From contig DASRFR010000022.1 of NCBI GenBank assembly GCA_035651455.1, forward strand, positions 310,001 through 374,000: a stretch of DNA of 64,000 nt, in the 5' to 3' direction. The stretch comes from DASRFR01 sp035651455 (GTDB taxonomy: Bacteria > Acidobacteriota > Terriglobia > Terriglobales > Acidobacteriaceae). A program made the position numbers and the translations under genes. This document shows positions 44,351 to 54,763 of the stretch, piece by piece. Each line of letters opens with the position of its first letter. Position 1 is the stretch's first letter. Below the pieces are notes generated by a model. It was not told the origin of the DNA, did not search any database, and was given only the letters and a program-made list of their open reading frames with translations.

Positions 44351-45328
44351 ATGGCGCAAGCTGAGCTGCTCACCTACAGGAGCCCCGTGGAGATCCTCGA
44401 TCTCAGGCATTTCTCTGGTGTCGACCTGCGCTCTTTGCTCGATGACGAAACTCGTGCCTGGTCGCGCCTGCTCTCGTGGGACTATAGCGGCTCCGCGGAC
44501 ATGATCCTGCGCTACATGGACGCCAAAATTCTGCCCGGCTATGCCGCCATCGATCGCGGGCGCATCTTCGGCTATGCCTTTTTCGTATATGAAGGCAGCA
44601 AGGGAGTGATCGGAGACCTCTTCGTCGCTAATGGCGGCCGCAATCACGACGTGCGTGAAACCGAGCAGCGTCTAGCCACCCATGTGATCGAAACCCTGCA
44701 GCAGTCGCCGGGCATCCACCGGGTCGAGGCTCAACTGCTGGTGCACGAAGCGGGAGCCGTCGCGCAGCCCTTTGTAGATCAGGGTTTCCAGCGCTATCCG
44801 CGCTTGTTCATGAGCATGCCGCTCGATCGCCCTGCTACCACTCCGGCGTCGCATCCGGACGTGGAATTTCGTCGCTGGTCGGATCAGGATTATCAGCCGG
44901 CAGCGGCCGTTATTACAGCCGCCTACCGGGGTCATGTGGACTCGCAAATCAATGATCAGTACCGCACCTTGACGGGATCTCTGCGCTTTCTTAACAATAT
45001 CGTGCGCTTTCCCGGGTGCGGTCTGTTCGATTCGGAATCCTCGCACGTGGCCATACACCGCTCTTCGCGCGCCATGATCGGCCTTATTCTCTGCTCGCGC
45101 GTCAGGCATGATGTGGGACACGTAACCCAGGTCTGTGTGTTGCCGGAGTATCGCTCAAAGGGAATGGGAGAAGTGTTGCTGGCCGCCGCGGCTCAGAATC
45201 TGCGTCGCCGCAACTTTACCCAGCTTTCGCTCACCGTCACGGAAGCCAACTCCCGGGCCGTTGATCTCTACCGGCGCCTGGGATTTACATCGAATCGCAT
45301 ATTCGATGCCTTTGTTTGGGAAGGGTAG
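44351..45328 (+). CDS. GNAT-family N-acetyltransferase
   Basis: 325 residues in two halves; the C-terminal half carries the acetyl-CoA-binding motif VCVLPEYRSKGMGEVLLAAA and the following TVTEANSRAVDLYRRLGF, both typical of GNAT enzymes. The N-terminal half looks like a second, degenerate GNAT fold (VIGDLFVANGG). The substrate is unknown. It lies 131 bases after the glycosyltransferase and converges with the next, minus-strand operon. Confidence 0.85.
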   Translation: MAQAELLTYRSPVEILDLRHFSGVDLRSLLDDETRAWSRLLSWDYSGSADMILRYMDAKILPGYAAIDRGRIFGYAFFVYEGSKGVIGDLFVANGGRNHDVRETEQRLATHVIETLQQSPGIHRVEAQLLVHEAGAVAQPFVDQGFQRYPRLFMSMPLDRPATTPASHPDVEFRRWSDQDYQPAAAVITAAYRGHVDSQINDQYRTLTGSLRFLNNIVRFPGCGLFDSESSHVAIHRSSRAMIGLILCSRVRHDVGHVTQVCVLPEYRSKGMGEVLLAAAAQNLRRRNFTQLSLTVTEANSRAVDLYRRLGFTSNRIFDAFVWEG

Positions 45329-45366
45329 CCAGGAAAGACTCGGAAGCCGCCGCTCGAATCCGGGAA

Positions 45367-45549
45367 TTACCTGCGAATGATCCACATCAACCACCCCGCC
45401 ACGAATACGCCGCCGACGAACATCGCGAAGCAGTAAAGGCCGTAGCGGACCTGTTCCTGAGCCGTATTGCGTTGAGTGATGCCGAAGACTATGGATGCAA
45501 ACACCGCGAACAGGAGCGCGGCGCTGAAATGGGTGAGTTCGAGAGTCAT
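45367..45549 (-). CDS. Small two-helix membrane protein
   Basis: 60 residues with two hydrophobic segments (FSAALLFAVFASIVFGI and YCFAMFVGGVFVAGWLMWII) separated by a polar turn (TQRNTAQEQVRYG). Its ATG overlaps the stop of the preceding gene as ATGA, which is strong evidence that it is real and cotranslated. I know the neighbouring arrangement from other Acidobacteriota only as unnamed membrane proteins; no function can be given. Confidence 0.75.
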   Translation of the reverse strand: MTLELTHFSAALLFAVFASIVFGITQRNTAQEQVRYGLYCFAMFVGGVFVAGWLMWIIRR

Positions 45550-45980
45550 GCCTTCTTCCCGATGGCAATATGATACGCATCCGCCACACTGATAAAGTTC
45601 AGAAGACCAGCGACGATCAGGTACTTGGTCCCATAATCCGCCGTGGCATGAGCGATGGCACCCTGTCCCCAATCCATGGCGCGGGTCACTATATATAACC
45701 CGCCTGCCCCAACATCCCCCACGAAGCCAAGGATGTCCAGAATGTCGCCACCATTCGGTTTGTACACTCGCCCCTGCATGGCTAATCCCAGCAGGAACAT
45801 CGTTACTACGGAGAACATCAGGAGCAGCCCGCGAATCCAGCGTTTCTGGATCAGGTGCCCGGCACCGGGAACCAGCCATGCGACCGCGGGAGCGACTACC
45901 GACATAGTGGTGACCGGTTGCGACTCGACTCGCACTTTTTCGACGTCACTCTTGGGTTTTAGTTGGGTGGAATTTGCCAT
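45546..45980 (-). CDS. DUF6677-like small membrane protein
   Basis: 144 residues. A polar N-terminus is followed by AVAWLVPGAGHLIQKRWIRG, a TM2-like first helix and turn, then MFSVVTMFLLGLAMQGRVY and two further hydrophobic segments with YLIVAGLLNFISVADAYHI. This pattern resembles the DUF6677/TM2-type proteins. It begins directly after the stop of the M24 peptidase gene with no gap and overlaps the next gene, so the three form one operon. Confidence 0.75.
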   Translation of the reverse strand: MANSTQLKPKSDVEKVRVESQPVTTMSVVAPAVAWLVPGAGHLIQKRWIRGLLLMFSVVTMFLLGLAMQGRVYKPNGGDILDILGFVGDVGAGGLYIVTRAMDWGQGAIAHATADYGTKYLIVAGLLNFISVADAYHIAIGKKA

Positions 45981-47147
45981 TCAGATAATCACGATCTCGC
46001 GTTGAATTCGTCCCGTCACTTCCGCGGCTTTTGGGCCGACCAGGACATTGACTTCGCTGCGCACCCCAAACTCCGGCAGGTAGATGCCCGGCTCGATGGA
46101 AAAGCACGAGTTTGGCAGGATGCGTCGCTCATCATGGATCTCGAGGTCGTCCATGTTGGCCCCATTTGCATGTACTTCGGTGCCGATCGAGTGACCTGTC
46201 CGGTGAATGAAATAGTCGCCATAGCCGGCATTATTGATGTGATTGCGGGCGGCACGGTCGACTTCCCATCCCGCTATGGGGCGCTGGGCCGCAATCGCTT
46301 CGCGGACCGTATTTACTCCTGCGTCCCGCGCATCGCGCACGATCTCGAAAATCTTGTGCTGCTGCACGGAAGGAGATTTACCCACGAACCCGGTCCACGT
46401 GATGTCGTAATAGACCGCTCCGGGCTTGTTCAGTTTGGCCCAGACATCGAGCAGCACAAAGTCGCCCTCGCGAATTGGCGTCGAACGCTCCGCGTTCGGC
46501 TCGTAATGCGGATTCCCGCTGTTTCCATTCACCGCAACAATCGGGGGATCGTCGGTCACCATATCTTCCCGACGAAACGCTTCCATGAACCATTCCTGCA
46601 TCGCGTGCTCGGTAGTGCCGCCGTTGCGCACCCGCCGGCCGATCTCTTTGAACGCCTCCGCTGTGATCGCGTCGACTTTATCGCGCGCCGTGTAGTGTGT
46701 CTGGATCTGTTCCTCGGTCAGGGTGGCCTCAAATTGCGCGACCAGATCCCCTGAACTCACAACGTTCTTGCCTAATCCGCGAATCAAGTCCAAGGTGCCG
46801 CCATCGACAAGCGAGACGGTGAAGACCAGGTTGTTGGGAGAGTACTGCATTGCAATATCCCGGTGCGGCGCCAGAATAGCCTTAACTCCCTCGAAGAGCT
46901 CCTGCCATCCGGAATACATGCGCTTGCTGCCGGGCAGAGTGTCCAGATGCCCCGCCTCGATCCTGTGCACCAGTTTGCTGGGGTCGCCCTCTGCGGGAAT
47001 CAGGTAGAACCAGCGACGGGTCACCATGAGGCTTTGCGGCAATCCAAGCACACGATAAGCAATAGGGTCGCGATGATGGTGATCGTAGAAGAGCCACGCG
47101 TCGATGTTGCGCTCGCGCAGGGCAGACTGAATGGCAGCCAGGTTCAT
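45981..47147 (-). CDS. M24-family Xaa-Pro-type aminopeptidase
   Basis: 388 residues with an N-terminal creatinase-like domain and a C-terminal pita-bread domain. The two-metal ligands are all visible: Asp in LLDVWAK, Asp in YYDITW, His in HRTGHSIG, Glu in SIEPGIY and Glu in VRSEVNV. Such enzymes remove N-terminal residues before proline or act as proline dipeptidases; the exact specificity cannot be read. It is the first gene of a small minus-strand operon. Confidence 0.9.
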   Translation of the reverse strand: MNLAAIQSALRERNIDAWLFYDHHHRDPIAYRVLGLPQSLMVTRRWFYLIPAEGDPSKLVHRIEAGHLDTLPGSKRMYSGWQELFEGVKAILAPHRDIAMQYSPNNLVFTVSLVDGGTLDLIRGLGKNVVSSGDLVAQFEATLTEEQIQTHYTARDKVDAITAEAFKEIGRRVRNGGTTEHAMQEWFMEAFRREDMVTDDPPIVAVNGNSGNPHYEPNAERSTPIREGDFVLLDVWAKLNKPGAVYYDITWTGFVGKSPSVQQHKIFEIVRDARDAGVNTVREAIAAQRPIAGWEVDRAARNHINNAGYGDYFIHRTGHSIGTEVHANGANMDDLEIHDERRILPNSCFSIEPGIYLPEFGVRSEVNVLVGPKAAEVTGRIQREIVII

Positions 47148-47317
47148 GGGCGAAGCTCTATTCTAACAACTGCGAGTAGTTTCAGCGAATTTAGAACCGG
47201 GCTGTGACCAGCAAACATGCACGCGAACTTTGCCCGCGCGGCGCGCTTCGCCGATGGCTTGTTCCATGCACCGCAAAGCGCTGTTGTTTGTTACAGGCGC
47301 GTGTTCAGGTTCGCAAA

Positions 47318-48811
47318 TTAGCCGTGGTTTGCGAAGTCGCGCACGAATTCTACCAGTGAACGAACGGCAATCCCCGACGGCCCTTTGGCAATCCAGGCTT
47401 TGCTGTCTTCGGTCCAGGCAGTGCCGGCGATGTCCAGGTGAATCCATGGAGTGTCTTCGGCAAATTCCTTCAGAAACATCGCCGCCGTAACAGCTCCACC
47501 CCAGCGTCCGCCCGAGTTGATAATATCGGCGATATTCGAACGAATGCTCTCTTTATATTCGTCATCGATTGGCATTCGCCACATCTTCTCGCCGGCTCGT
47601 CCTGAGGCCCTGTTGAAGCGCTCGTACATCTCATCATCGTTGGTGAAGATCCCGGCATTCACATACCCGAGCGCGACTACGACAGCGCCCGTCAGGGTGG
47701 CCGCATCGATAAGGTGAGTGCAGCCGAGTTGGCGGGCGTAGTAGAGGCCATCGGCAAGCACCAGCCGTCCTTCGGCATCGGTATTGATGATCTCAATCGA
47801 TTTACCTGACATCGCGATCTGCACGTCTCCCGGCTTCTGAGCCTTTCCGGAAGGCATGTTCTCGGTCGCGCACACGATGGCGGTCACTTTGACGTTGGGT
47901 TTCAAGAGCGCAATGGCCCGCATTACGCCGATCATGGTCGCTCCCCCCGCCATGTCGTACTTCATCTTTTCCATGCCATCGGCTGGCTTGATCGAGATGC
48001 CGCCAGTGTCGAACGTAATTCCCTTGCCGACTAAGCCCAGCACCGGTTGCTCAGGCGAGCCCGCAGGTTCATATTTCAAGATGATCAGCGCCGGCGGTTC
48101 GTCCGAACCCTGGGCGACGCTCCAGAAAGCGCCCATCTTTAATTCTTTGATCTTGTCTGCTCCGTGTACTTCACATTTCAGCCCGACTTCTTGCGCCATC
48201 TTCTTCGCTCGCTCGCCGAGTATCGTGGGAGTCATGCGATTGCTGGGTTCGTTCACCAAGTCGCGCGTGAAGTTCTGGCATTCGCCGACGATGCGCCCTA
48301 GCTCTAGCGCGTCCTTTAACTTGCGCTCGTCGCCTTGCGCAGCAACCGTAAGTGACTCGATCTTCTGCTCCTTGCGGTCGCTTTTGTAGTAGTCGGGCTC
48401 AAAGTTCCCAACAAAGGCGCCCTCAACAATCGATCTCACCGCGTCTTCAGGTGCAAGCCTCCCGGGCGCCACGAAAGCGAAACTACGAACGCCTTTAGCT
48501 TTCAGCGAGCGCACTGCCGTTCCCGACATTTTCCGCAGCTCGAGCGCGGAAAAGTTTTTTGCTTTGCCGCCACCAATCAGCAACAGGCGCTTCGCTTTAA
48601 GGTTTTTCGGATGGTGAAGGAGAGTGGTTTCGAATACTTTCGCCGATGCTTCGCCGCTGGCGATCACTTCCCGACTAGCCTCTACCATGCTGTTATCGGC
48701 AGTTTCGAGTCTCACGTCGGTTTTGTCTTTGTCCCCATGATCGAGCGCGACTACGACGAGACAATCGGTTTCTACGGCGGCGGGAGCAGAAAGAGAAAGA
48801 TTGGTTTTCAT
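47318..48811 (-). CDS. pepA: Leucyl (cytosol) aminopeptidase, M17
   Basis: 497 residues. The C-terminal catalytic domain has VGKGITFDTGGISIKP with the metal-binding Lys and Asp, the second ligand set in YDMAGGA, the family signature NTDAEGRLVLADGL, and AATLTGA. The N-terminal regulatory-type domain is present. M17 enzymes form hexamers with two metal ions per active site and release N-terminal amino acids from peptides. With the M24 peptidase downstream it makes a peptide-degradation neighbourhood. Confidence 0.95.
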   Translation of the reverse strand: MKTNLSLSAPAAVETDCLVVVALDHGDKDKTDVRLETADNSMVEASREVIASGEASAKVFETTLLHHPKNLKAKRLLLIGGGKAKNFSALELRKMSGTAVRSLKAKGVRSFAFVAPGRLAPEDAVRSIVEGAFVGNFEPDYYKSDRKEQKIESLTVAAQGDERKLKDALELGRIVGECQNFTRDLVNEPSNRMTPTILGERAKKMAQEVGLKCEVHGADKIKELKMGAFWSVAQGSDEPPALIILKYEPAGSPEQPVLGLVGKGITFDTGGISIKPADGMEKMKYDMAGGATMIGVMRAIALLKPNVKVTAIVCATENMPSGKAQKPGDVQIAMSGKSIEIINTDAEGRLVLADGLYYARQLGCTHLIDAATLTGAVVVALGYVNAGIFTNDDEMYERFNRASGRAGEKMWRMPIDDEYKESIRSNIADIINSGGRWGGAVTAAMFLKEFAEDTPWIHLDIAGTAWTEDSKAWIAKGPSGIAVRSLVEFVRDFANHG

Positions 48812-48939
48812 GGTTTACCTATCAGTATCCTAGGGCGCAGGGGAATTGCGCAAGCCAGCCGGCTAAGCGGAACGTCTGCTCTGTGGCACTTGTAATTGTT
48901 GGTTGCGAGTGCACGACAGTGAACCGTAGGTGGCGCGCC

Positions 48940-49467
48940 TTACCTCTTTCGCCCTCGTGCGATTGCCTCTCGCGCTTCCTTGTCAGCAGTACGTCGCCGC
49001 TCCGTCTCGCGCTTGTCCCACAACTGTTTGCCCTTAGCTAGTGACATCTCAACTTTCACCCGCCCATTCTTGAAGTACATGCGAGTGGGTATCAGTGTTA
49101 AGCCCTTCTGCTGAGTTTTCCCGATAAGCTTGCGAAGTTCCTCGGCATGCACCAGCAGCTTGCGGGTCCGCAACGGCGCGTGATTGAAAATGTTGCCGTG
49201 CTCGTAAGGACCGATATGGGCATTCAGCAGCCAGAGTTCGCCATCCTTGATTAACCCGTACGCATCCTTCAGGTTAGCTCGGCCGGCGCGCACCGACTTG
49301 ACCTCGGTCCCAGTCAGCACGATGCCCGTTTCAAATTTTTCCAGCAAGAAATAGTTATGTGCAGCGATCCTGTTAACAGCGGCATCGCGTTCGCCTGCCG
49401 CCGTAGGGTCACGGCGCGGATTTTTCTCCGGATTGGGCCGAGTTTGGTGCACTGGTGGACGGGCCAT
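48940..49467 (-). CDS. smpB: SsrA-binding protein SmpB
   Basis: 175 residues, about 15 more than usual because of a Pro/Arg-rich N-terminus. The family motifs are clear: AAHNYFLLEKFETGIVLTGT followed by EVKSVRAG, NLKDAYGLIKDGELWL, NAHIGPYEHGN and the C-terminal KGKQLWDKRETERRR basic tail. SmpB carries tmRNA to stalled ribosomes. I saw no tmRNA gene in this window. Confidence 0.96.
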   Translation of the reverse strand: MARPPVHQTRPNPEKNPRRDPTAAGERDAAVNRIAAHNYFLLEKFETGIVLTGTEVKSVRAGRANLKDAYGLIKDGELWLLNAHIGPYEHGNIFNHAPLRTRKLLVHAEELRKLIGKTQQKGLTLIPTRMYFKNGRVKVEMSLAKGKQLWDKRETERRRTADKEAREAIARGRKR

Positions 49468-49629
49468 GGTCTAGCAAAACGGTATCACAGCGGGTGAGCG
49501 TAGCGTACGGGCCGCCTTACTCTCAGGCTTACAGCATCCCAGGAGCCCGCGTTGAGTCGCGATACGAAGCAACAGAGACCAGCTTAACTGCTACCCGCGC
49601 AGTAACTTCGGTGGGCAATGTTGCGATGC

Positions 49630-49635
49630 TATAAT
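49630..49635 (+). promoter_or_regulatory. Consensus -10 box upstream of the secretin operon
   Basis: A perfect TATAAT lies about 70 bases before the secretin start; the matching -35 position (TTCGGT, 49607-49612) is poor. It faces the plus strand, away from smpB. Confidence 0.4.
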
Positions 49636-49706
49636 CACGCATTCTGCCACTCGATTTTTGTGATGGGACCAGCCAGACCGAGTCTTGGCCGACCCAGAGA
49701 CTGCCT

Positions 49707-52043
49707 GTGAGGAATAGATCATTGAACACACGCCTGATCCGCCCGGCGGCTGTGCTGTTTCTTGTCATGGCCCTGATGCTCCCGCTCGCCGCCGATAAGG
49801 CCAAGTCTCTGTATGAGAAAGGCCAGGATGCTGAGGCGCGCCAGAACTACGAGCAGGCTTTCGACTACTACAAACAGGCCTACGACCTTAAACCGAAAGA
49901 TCTCCGCTATCGCACGACCTACGAGCGCGTAAAGTTCCTCGCCGCCTCTTCGCATGTGCACCGCGGCCAGATTCTGCGGGACGGTGGCAAGTTGGATGAA
50001 GCTCTCGCCGAATTCCAGAAGGCCCTCGACATCGATCCTTCCAGCTTCATCGCCCAGCAAGAGGTGCGCCGCACGCAGCAAATGGTCAACGAGGCCAAGA
50101 ATCCGCCGCCGCAGGCGGCTGCACCGCCCGGCGATCTCAAACACCTGATCGATCAAGCCCAAGGCCCCGTCGAACTTGCTCCCATCTCAAACGCCCCCAT
50201 TACTCTCAAGCTGACCGAAGACAGCAAAGTGATTTACGAGACGGTGGGTAAGCTTGCTGGAATTAATGTGCTGTTTGATCCGGACTACACTTCGCGTCGC
50301 ATCAAGGTTGAACTGAATGGCGTGTCGCTGCCGCAGGCGTTGGAGATCATCGCTCTCGAATCGAAGACTTTCTGGCGCCCCGTGACCGGCAATACCGTGT
50401 TCGTGGCAGCCGATAATCCTGCAAAGCGCAAGGAACTGGAACAAAGCGTCATCAAGACTTTTTACCTTTCTAATCTTTCGCAGCCTACCGAACTGCAGGA
50501 TGTGGTCAATGCCATGCGCACAATCCTGGAGGTCAGCCGCATTCAACAGCTGCCCTCGCAAGGGGCAATCGTGGTACGCGGAACGCCCGACCAGATCGCC
50601 CTGGCGCAGAAACTCGTCGACGACCTCGACAAGGCTCGTCCGGAAGTAATTGTGGAAGTCGCGATCATGCAGGTGAGCCGCGACAAAGTGAAGCAGTACG
50701 GCATCAATCCCCCGACCAGTGCGACCGTCGCCCTTCAGAACAACATCAACAACACGACGACGAACAACACGAACGGAACCACGACTCCCACGGGAGCGAC
50801 GGGGACGACCGGCGGCACACCCAACCAGGTTAATCTCAATCGACTGGGCAACCTCAACGCGACCGACTTCACGGTAACCATTCCCCAGGCGACAGCCTCG
50901 GCGATGTTGAACGACACGGATACCAAGATCATTCAAAATCCTCAGATCCGGGCCCTTGATGGACAAAAGGCATCGCTGAAAATCGGCGATCGCGTCCCGG
51001 TGGCGACCGGTTCGTTCCAGCCCGGCATTGGCGGCGTCGGCATCAATCCGCTGGTGAACACCCAGTTTCAATACCTTGACGTCGGCGTAAACATCGACAT
51101 CACTCCTCGAGTGCATGCCGATCGCGAGGTGACGCTGAAAATAGCCCTCGATGTTTCGGCGGTCACATCGACGACCAACATCGGCGGCATCAACCAGCCG
51201 GTGATCGGACAACGCAAGATTGAACACGAGATCCGCTTGAAAGATGGCGAAGTCAATTTGCTGGGCGGCATTCTCGAAGATTCCCAAACCCGGGCGCTCA
51301 GCGGCATCCCCGGCCTCGCGCAGGTCCCGATTCTCAAGTACCTGTTCTCCCAGACCAACACCGAGCACCGTGAGAACGAGATTGTGTTTGCGTTGATACC
51401 GCACATCGTGCGGCGGCCGGACATCTCCCGCGTCAACCAGGAAGTGCTCGACGTGGGGACCGCCAATGCGATCGAGCTGCGGCGTTTCAGCCAGGCGCCT
51501 GCCAATGCCCCCGCGCCTGCTGCGACGCGCACCGCACCTCAGGGTACACAAACTCCGCCGCCGGGCGCGGGACAGAATGCGCCTCCGGCTCAGGCGCCCC
51601 CACAGGCGCAGAATGGCGGTCCCGCTGCTACGGCAAGTTTCGCGTTCGATCCGCCGACCATCACACAGGCAAAAGGCGCCACGTTCACGGAGAACATTCT
51701 CATGAGCGGTGGACAGAATGTTTATTCAGTTCCCATCCAGGTGAACTACGATCCCAATACTTTGCAGATGGTGAACGTTTCCAACGGCGGCTTCCTTTCG
51801 CAGGACGGTCAAGCAGTGGCGTTAGTGCATCGCGACGACCCGAGCAGCGGCACTCTGCAGATTACGGCGACGCGGCCTCCAAACGCGGGTGGCGTGTCCG
51901 GCCAAGGTACGGTGGTCACGTTGACCTTCCAGGCTAAGGCTGCCGGGCAAACCATGCTGACCATCACAAAGGGAGGTGCCCGCGATCCCGGGATGCAAGC
52001 GATTCCCGTTAACGGAGCGCAGGCGAGCGTATCGATTCAGTGA
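49707..52043 (+). CDS. Secretin (GspD/PilQ type) with TPR and C-terminal cohesin-like domain
   Basis: 778 residues from GTG 49707; a TTG at 49722 with GAGGA upstream is a good alternative (773 residues). Signal peptide RPAAVLFLVMALMLPLAA; TPR repeats at about 30-120 (AFDYYKQAYDLKPKD, ALAEFQKALDIDPSS). N-domains contain GINVLFDPDYTSRRIKVELN. The secretin core runs from about 300 to 580, with an Asn/Thr/Gly-rich insert near 345-375 and the VPILKYLFSQTNTEHRENEI motif. A Pro/Ala linker leads to a cohesin-like domain at about 645-778 (ENILMSGGQNVYSVPIQVNY). It forms the outer-membrane channel of a type II secretion or type IV pilus-like system. Pseudopilin genes follow with a GTGA overlap. Confidence 0.88.
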   Translation: MRNRSLNTRLIRPAAVLFLVMALMLPLAADKAKSLYEKGQDAEARQNYEQAFDYYKQAYDLKPKDLRYRTTYERVKFLAASSHVHRGQILRDGGKLDEALAEFQKALDIDPSSFIAQQEVRRTQQMVNEAKNPPPQAAAPPGDLKHLIDQAQGPVELAPISNAPITLKLTEDSKVIYETVGKLAGINVLFDPDYTSRRIKVELNGVSLPQALEIIALESKTFWRPVTGNTVFVAADNPAKRKELEQSVIKTFYLSNLSQPTELQDVVNAMRTILEVSRIQQLPSQGAIVVRGTPDQIALAQKLVDDLDKARPEVIVEVAIMQVSRDKVKQYGINPPTSATVALQNNINNTTTNNTNGTTTPTGATGTTGGTPNQVNLNRLGNLNATDFTVTIPQATASAMLNDTDTKIIQNPQIRALDGQKASLKIGDRVPVATGSFQPGIGGVGINPLVNTQFQYLDVGVNIDITPRVHADREVTLKIALDVSAVTSTTNIGGINQPVIGQRKIEHEIRLKDGEVNLLGGILEDSQTRALSGIPGLAQVPILKYLFSQTNTEHRENEIVFALIPHIVRRPDISRVNQEVLDVGTANAIELRRFSQAPANAPAPAATRTAPQGTQTPPPGAGQNAPPAQAPPQAQNGGPAATASFAFDPPTITQAKGATFTENILMSGGQNVYSVPIQVNYDPNTLQMVNVSNGGFLSQDGQAVALVHRDDPSSGTLQITATRPPNAGGVSGQGTVVTLTFQAKAAGQTMLTITKGGARDPGMQAIPVNGAQASVSIQ

Positions 52044-52543
52044 TTCCATCGCTGTTCAGTAGCGCTAAACAGGAACGCCGTCGCGGCGCGGTTCGGTCGT
52101 ACCACACTCGTGGTTTTACGCTGATCGAACTGATTGTCGCCATCACCATCATGGTGATCCTCACCGGCATGGCCATTCCGGTGGCGCGTCTCGGCATCAC
52201 ACGTGAGAAAGAGAAGGAACTCCGTTACGACTTGTGGATGATGCGCGACGCCATTGACCGGTACAAAGATGCAGCCGATCGAGGCGCATTTCAAATCAAG
52301 GTGGGCACGGAAGGTTATCCTCCGGATCTGGACACCCTGGTGAATGGCGTCGATGTGGGAGGGAAAAAGGTCCGCTTCTTACGCAAGGTTCCGGTCGACC
52401 CCATGACAGGTAAGGCGGAATGGGGGATGCGCTCTATGCAGGATGACCCCGCTTCCGATTCCTGGGGCGGCCAGAACGTTTTCGACGTATATACAAAGTC
52501 AGAAGGCACGGCGCTGGACGGGACTAAGTACAAGGATTGGTAA
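52040..52543 (+). CDS. Type II secretion pseudopilin, GspG-like (1)
   Basis: 167 residues from a GTG overlapping the secretin stop. The prepilin cleavage site is RG|FTLIELIVAITIMVILTG, after an unusually long basic leader of about 24 residues. The body ends in the GspG-like DPMTGKAEWG motif and a SWGGQNVFDVYT segment. Pseudopilins form the short piston-like pilus that pushes substrates through the secretin. The next gene encodes a second one. Confidence 0.9.
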   Translation: MIPSLFSSAKQERRRGAVRSYHTRGFTLIELIVAITIMVILTGMAIPVARLGITREKEKELRYDLWMMRDAIDRYKDAADRGAFQIKVGTEGYPPDLDTLVNGVDVGGKKVRFLRKVPVDPMTGKAEWGMRSMQDDPASDSWGGQNVFDVYTKSEGTALDGTKYKDW

Positions 52544-52947
52544 TGCCGAGAACACGCACATCCGCGCGCAGCCGTGGCTTCACCTTGATCGAGTTGATGA
52601 TTGTGATCAGCATCATTCTGATCCTGGTCTCGATCTCTATCCCTATTTACAACCAGTCCATTCTGCGGGCCCGTGAGTCTGTGCTGCGCCAGGACCTTTT
52701 CACTCTACGTTCCGTGATTTCTCAGTACACCTTGGACAAACAGAAGGCGCCGCAATCACTCGATGACCTCGTCCAGGCGGGATATATGAAACAGATCCCC
52801 AAGGACCCTATGACGGGAGAACCCAACTGGCAGGTCGAGCAGGAAGACGTCCTGCTGGCCGTCGATCAGCAAGAGCCTGGGATTGATGACGTCCACAGTT
52901 CTTCGAATCTTACGGGCACCGACGGTACCGCCTACACTTCATGGTAA
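52543..52947 (+). CDS. Type II secretion pseudopilin, GspG-like (2)
   Basis: 134 residues from the ATG that overlaps the previous stop by one base (TAATG), with AAGGA upstream. The cleavage site is RG|FTLIELMIVISIILILVS. A long helix follows and then KDPMTGEPNWQ, nearly the same motif as in the upstream pseudopilin, so the two genes probably arose by duplication. No inner-membrane platform or ATPase gene lies nearby, so the remaining machine must be encoded elsewhere. Confidence 0.9.
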   Translation: MPRTRTSARSRGFTLIELMIVISIILILVSISIPIYNQSILRARESVLRQDLFTLRSVISQYTLDKQKAPQSLDDLVQAGYMKQIPKDPMTGEPNWQVEQEDVLLAVDQQEPGIDDVHSSSNLTGTDGTAYTSW

Positions 52948-53001
52948 CTGCCTTATTCCTACCGTTTGCACCGGACCGCATCCTCCCACTACCATGAATC
53001 T

Positions 53002-54681
<1,680 letters not shown>

Positions 54682-54763
54682 GAATTATCCCGGCGGCAAG
54701 TAACCGGCGGTTTATCCGAGCGTTTCATTTCATCCTGCAAATACAAAACTGAGAAAGTCCCGA

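Noticed and set aside
48900..49700. tmRNA gene next to smpB
   Set aside because: No tRNA-like acceptor end or tag-coding frame could be found in the flanking bases.
50187..51551. Minus-strand frame of 454 codons opposite the secretin
   Set aside because: Rich in Arg, Asp and His as expected from reverse reading of a coding frame; no family pattern.
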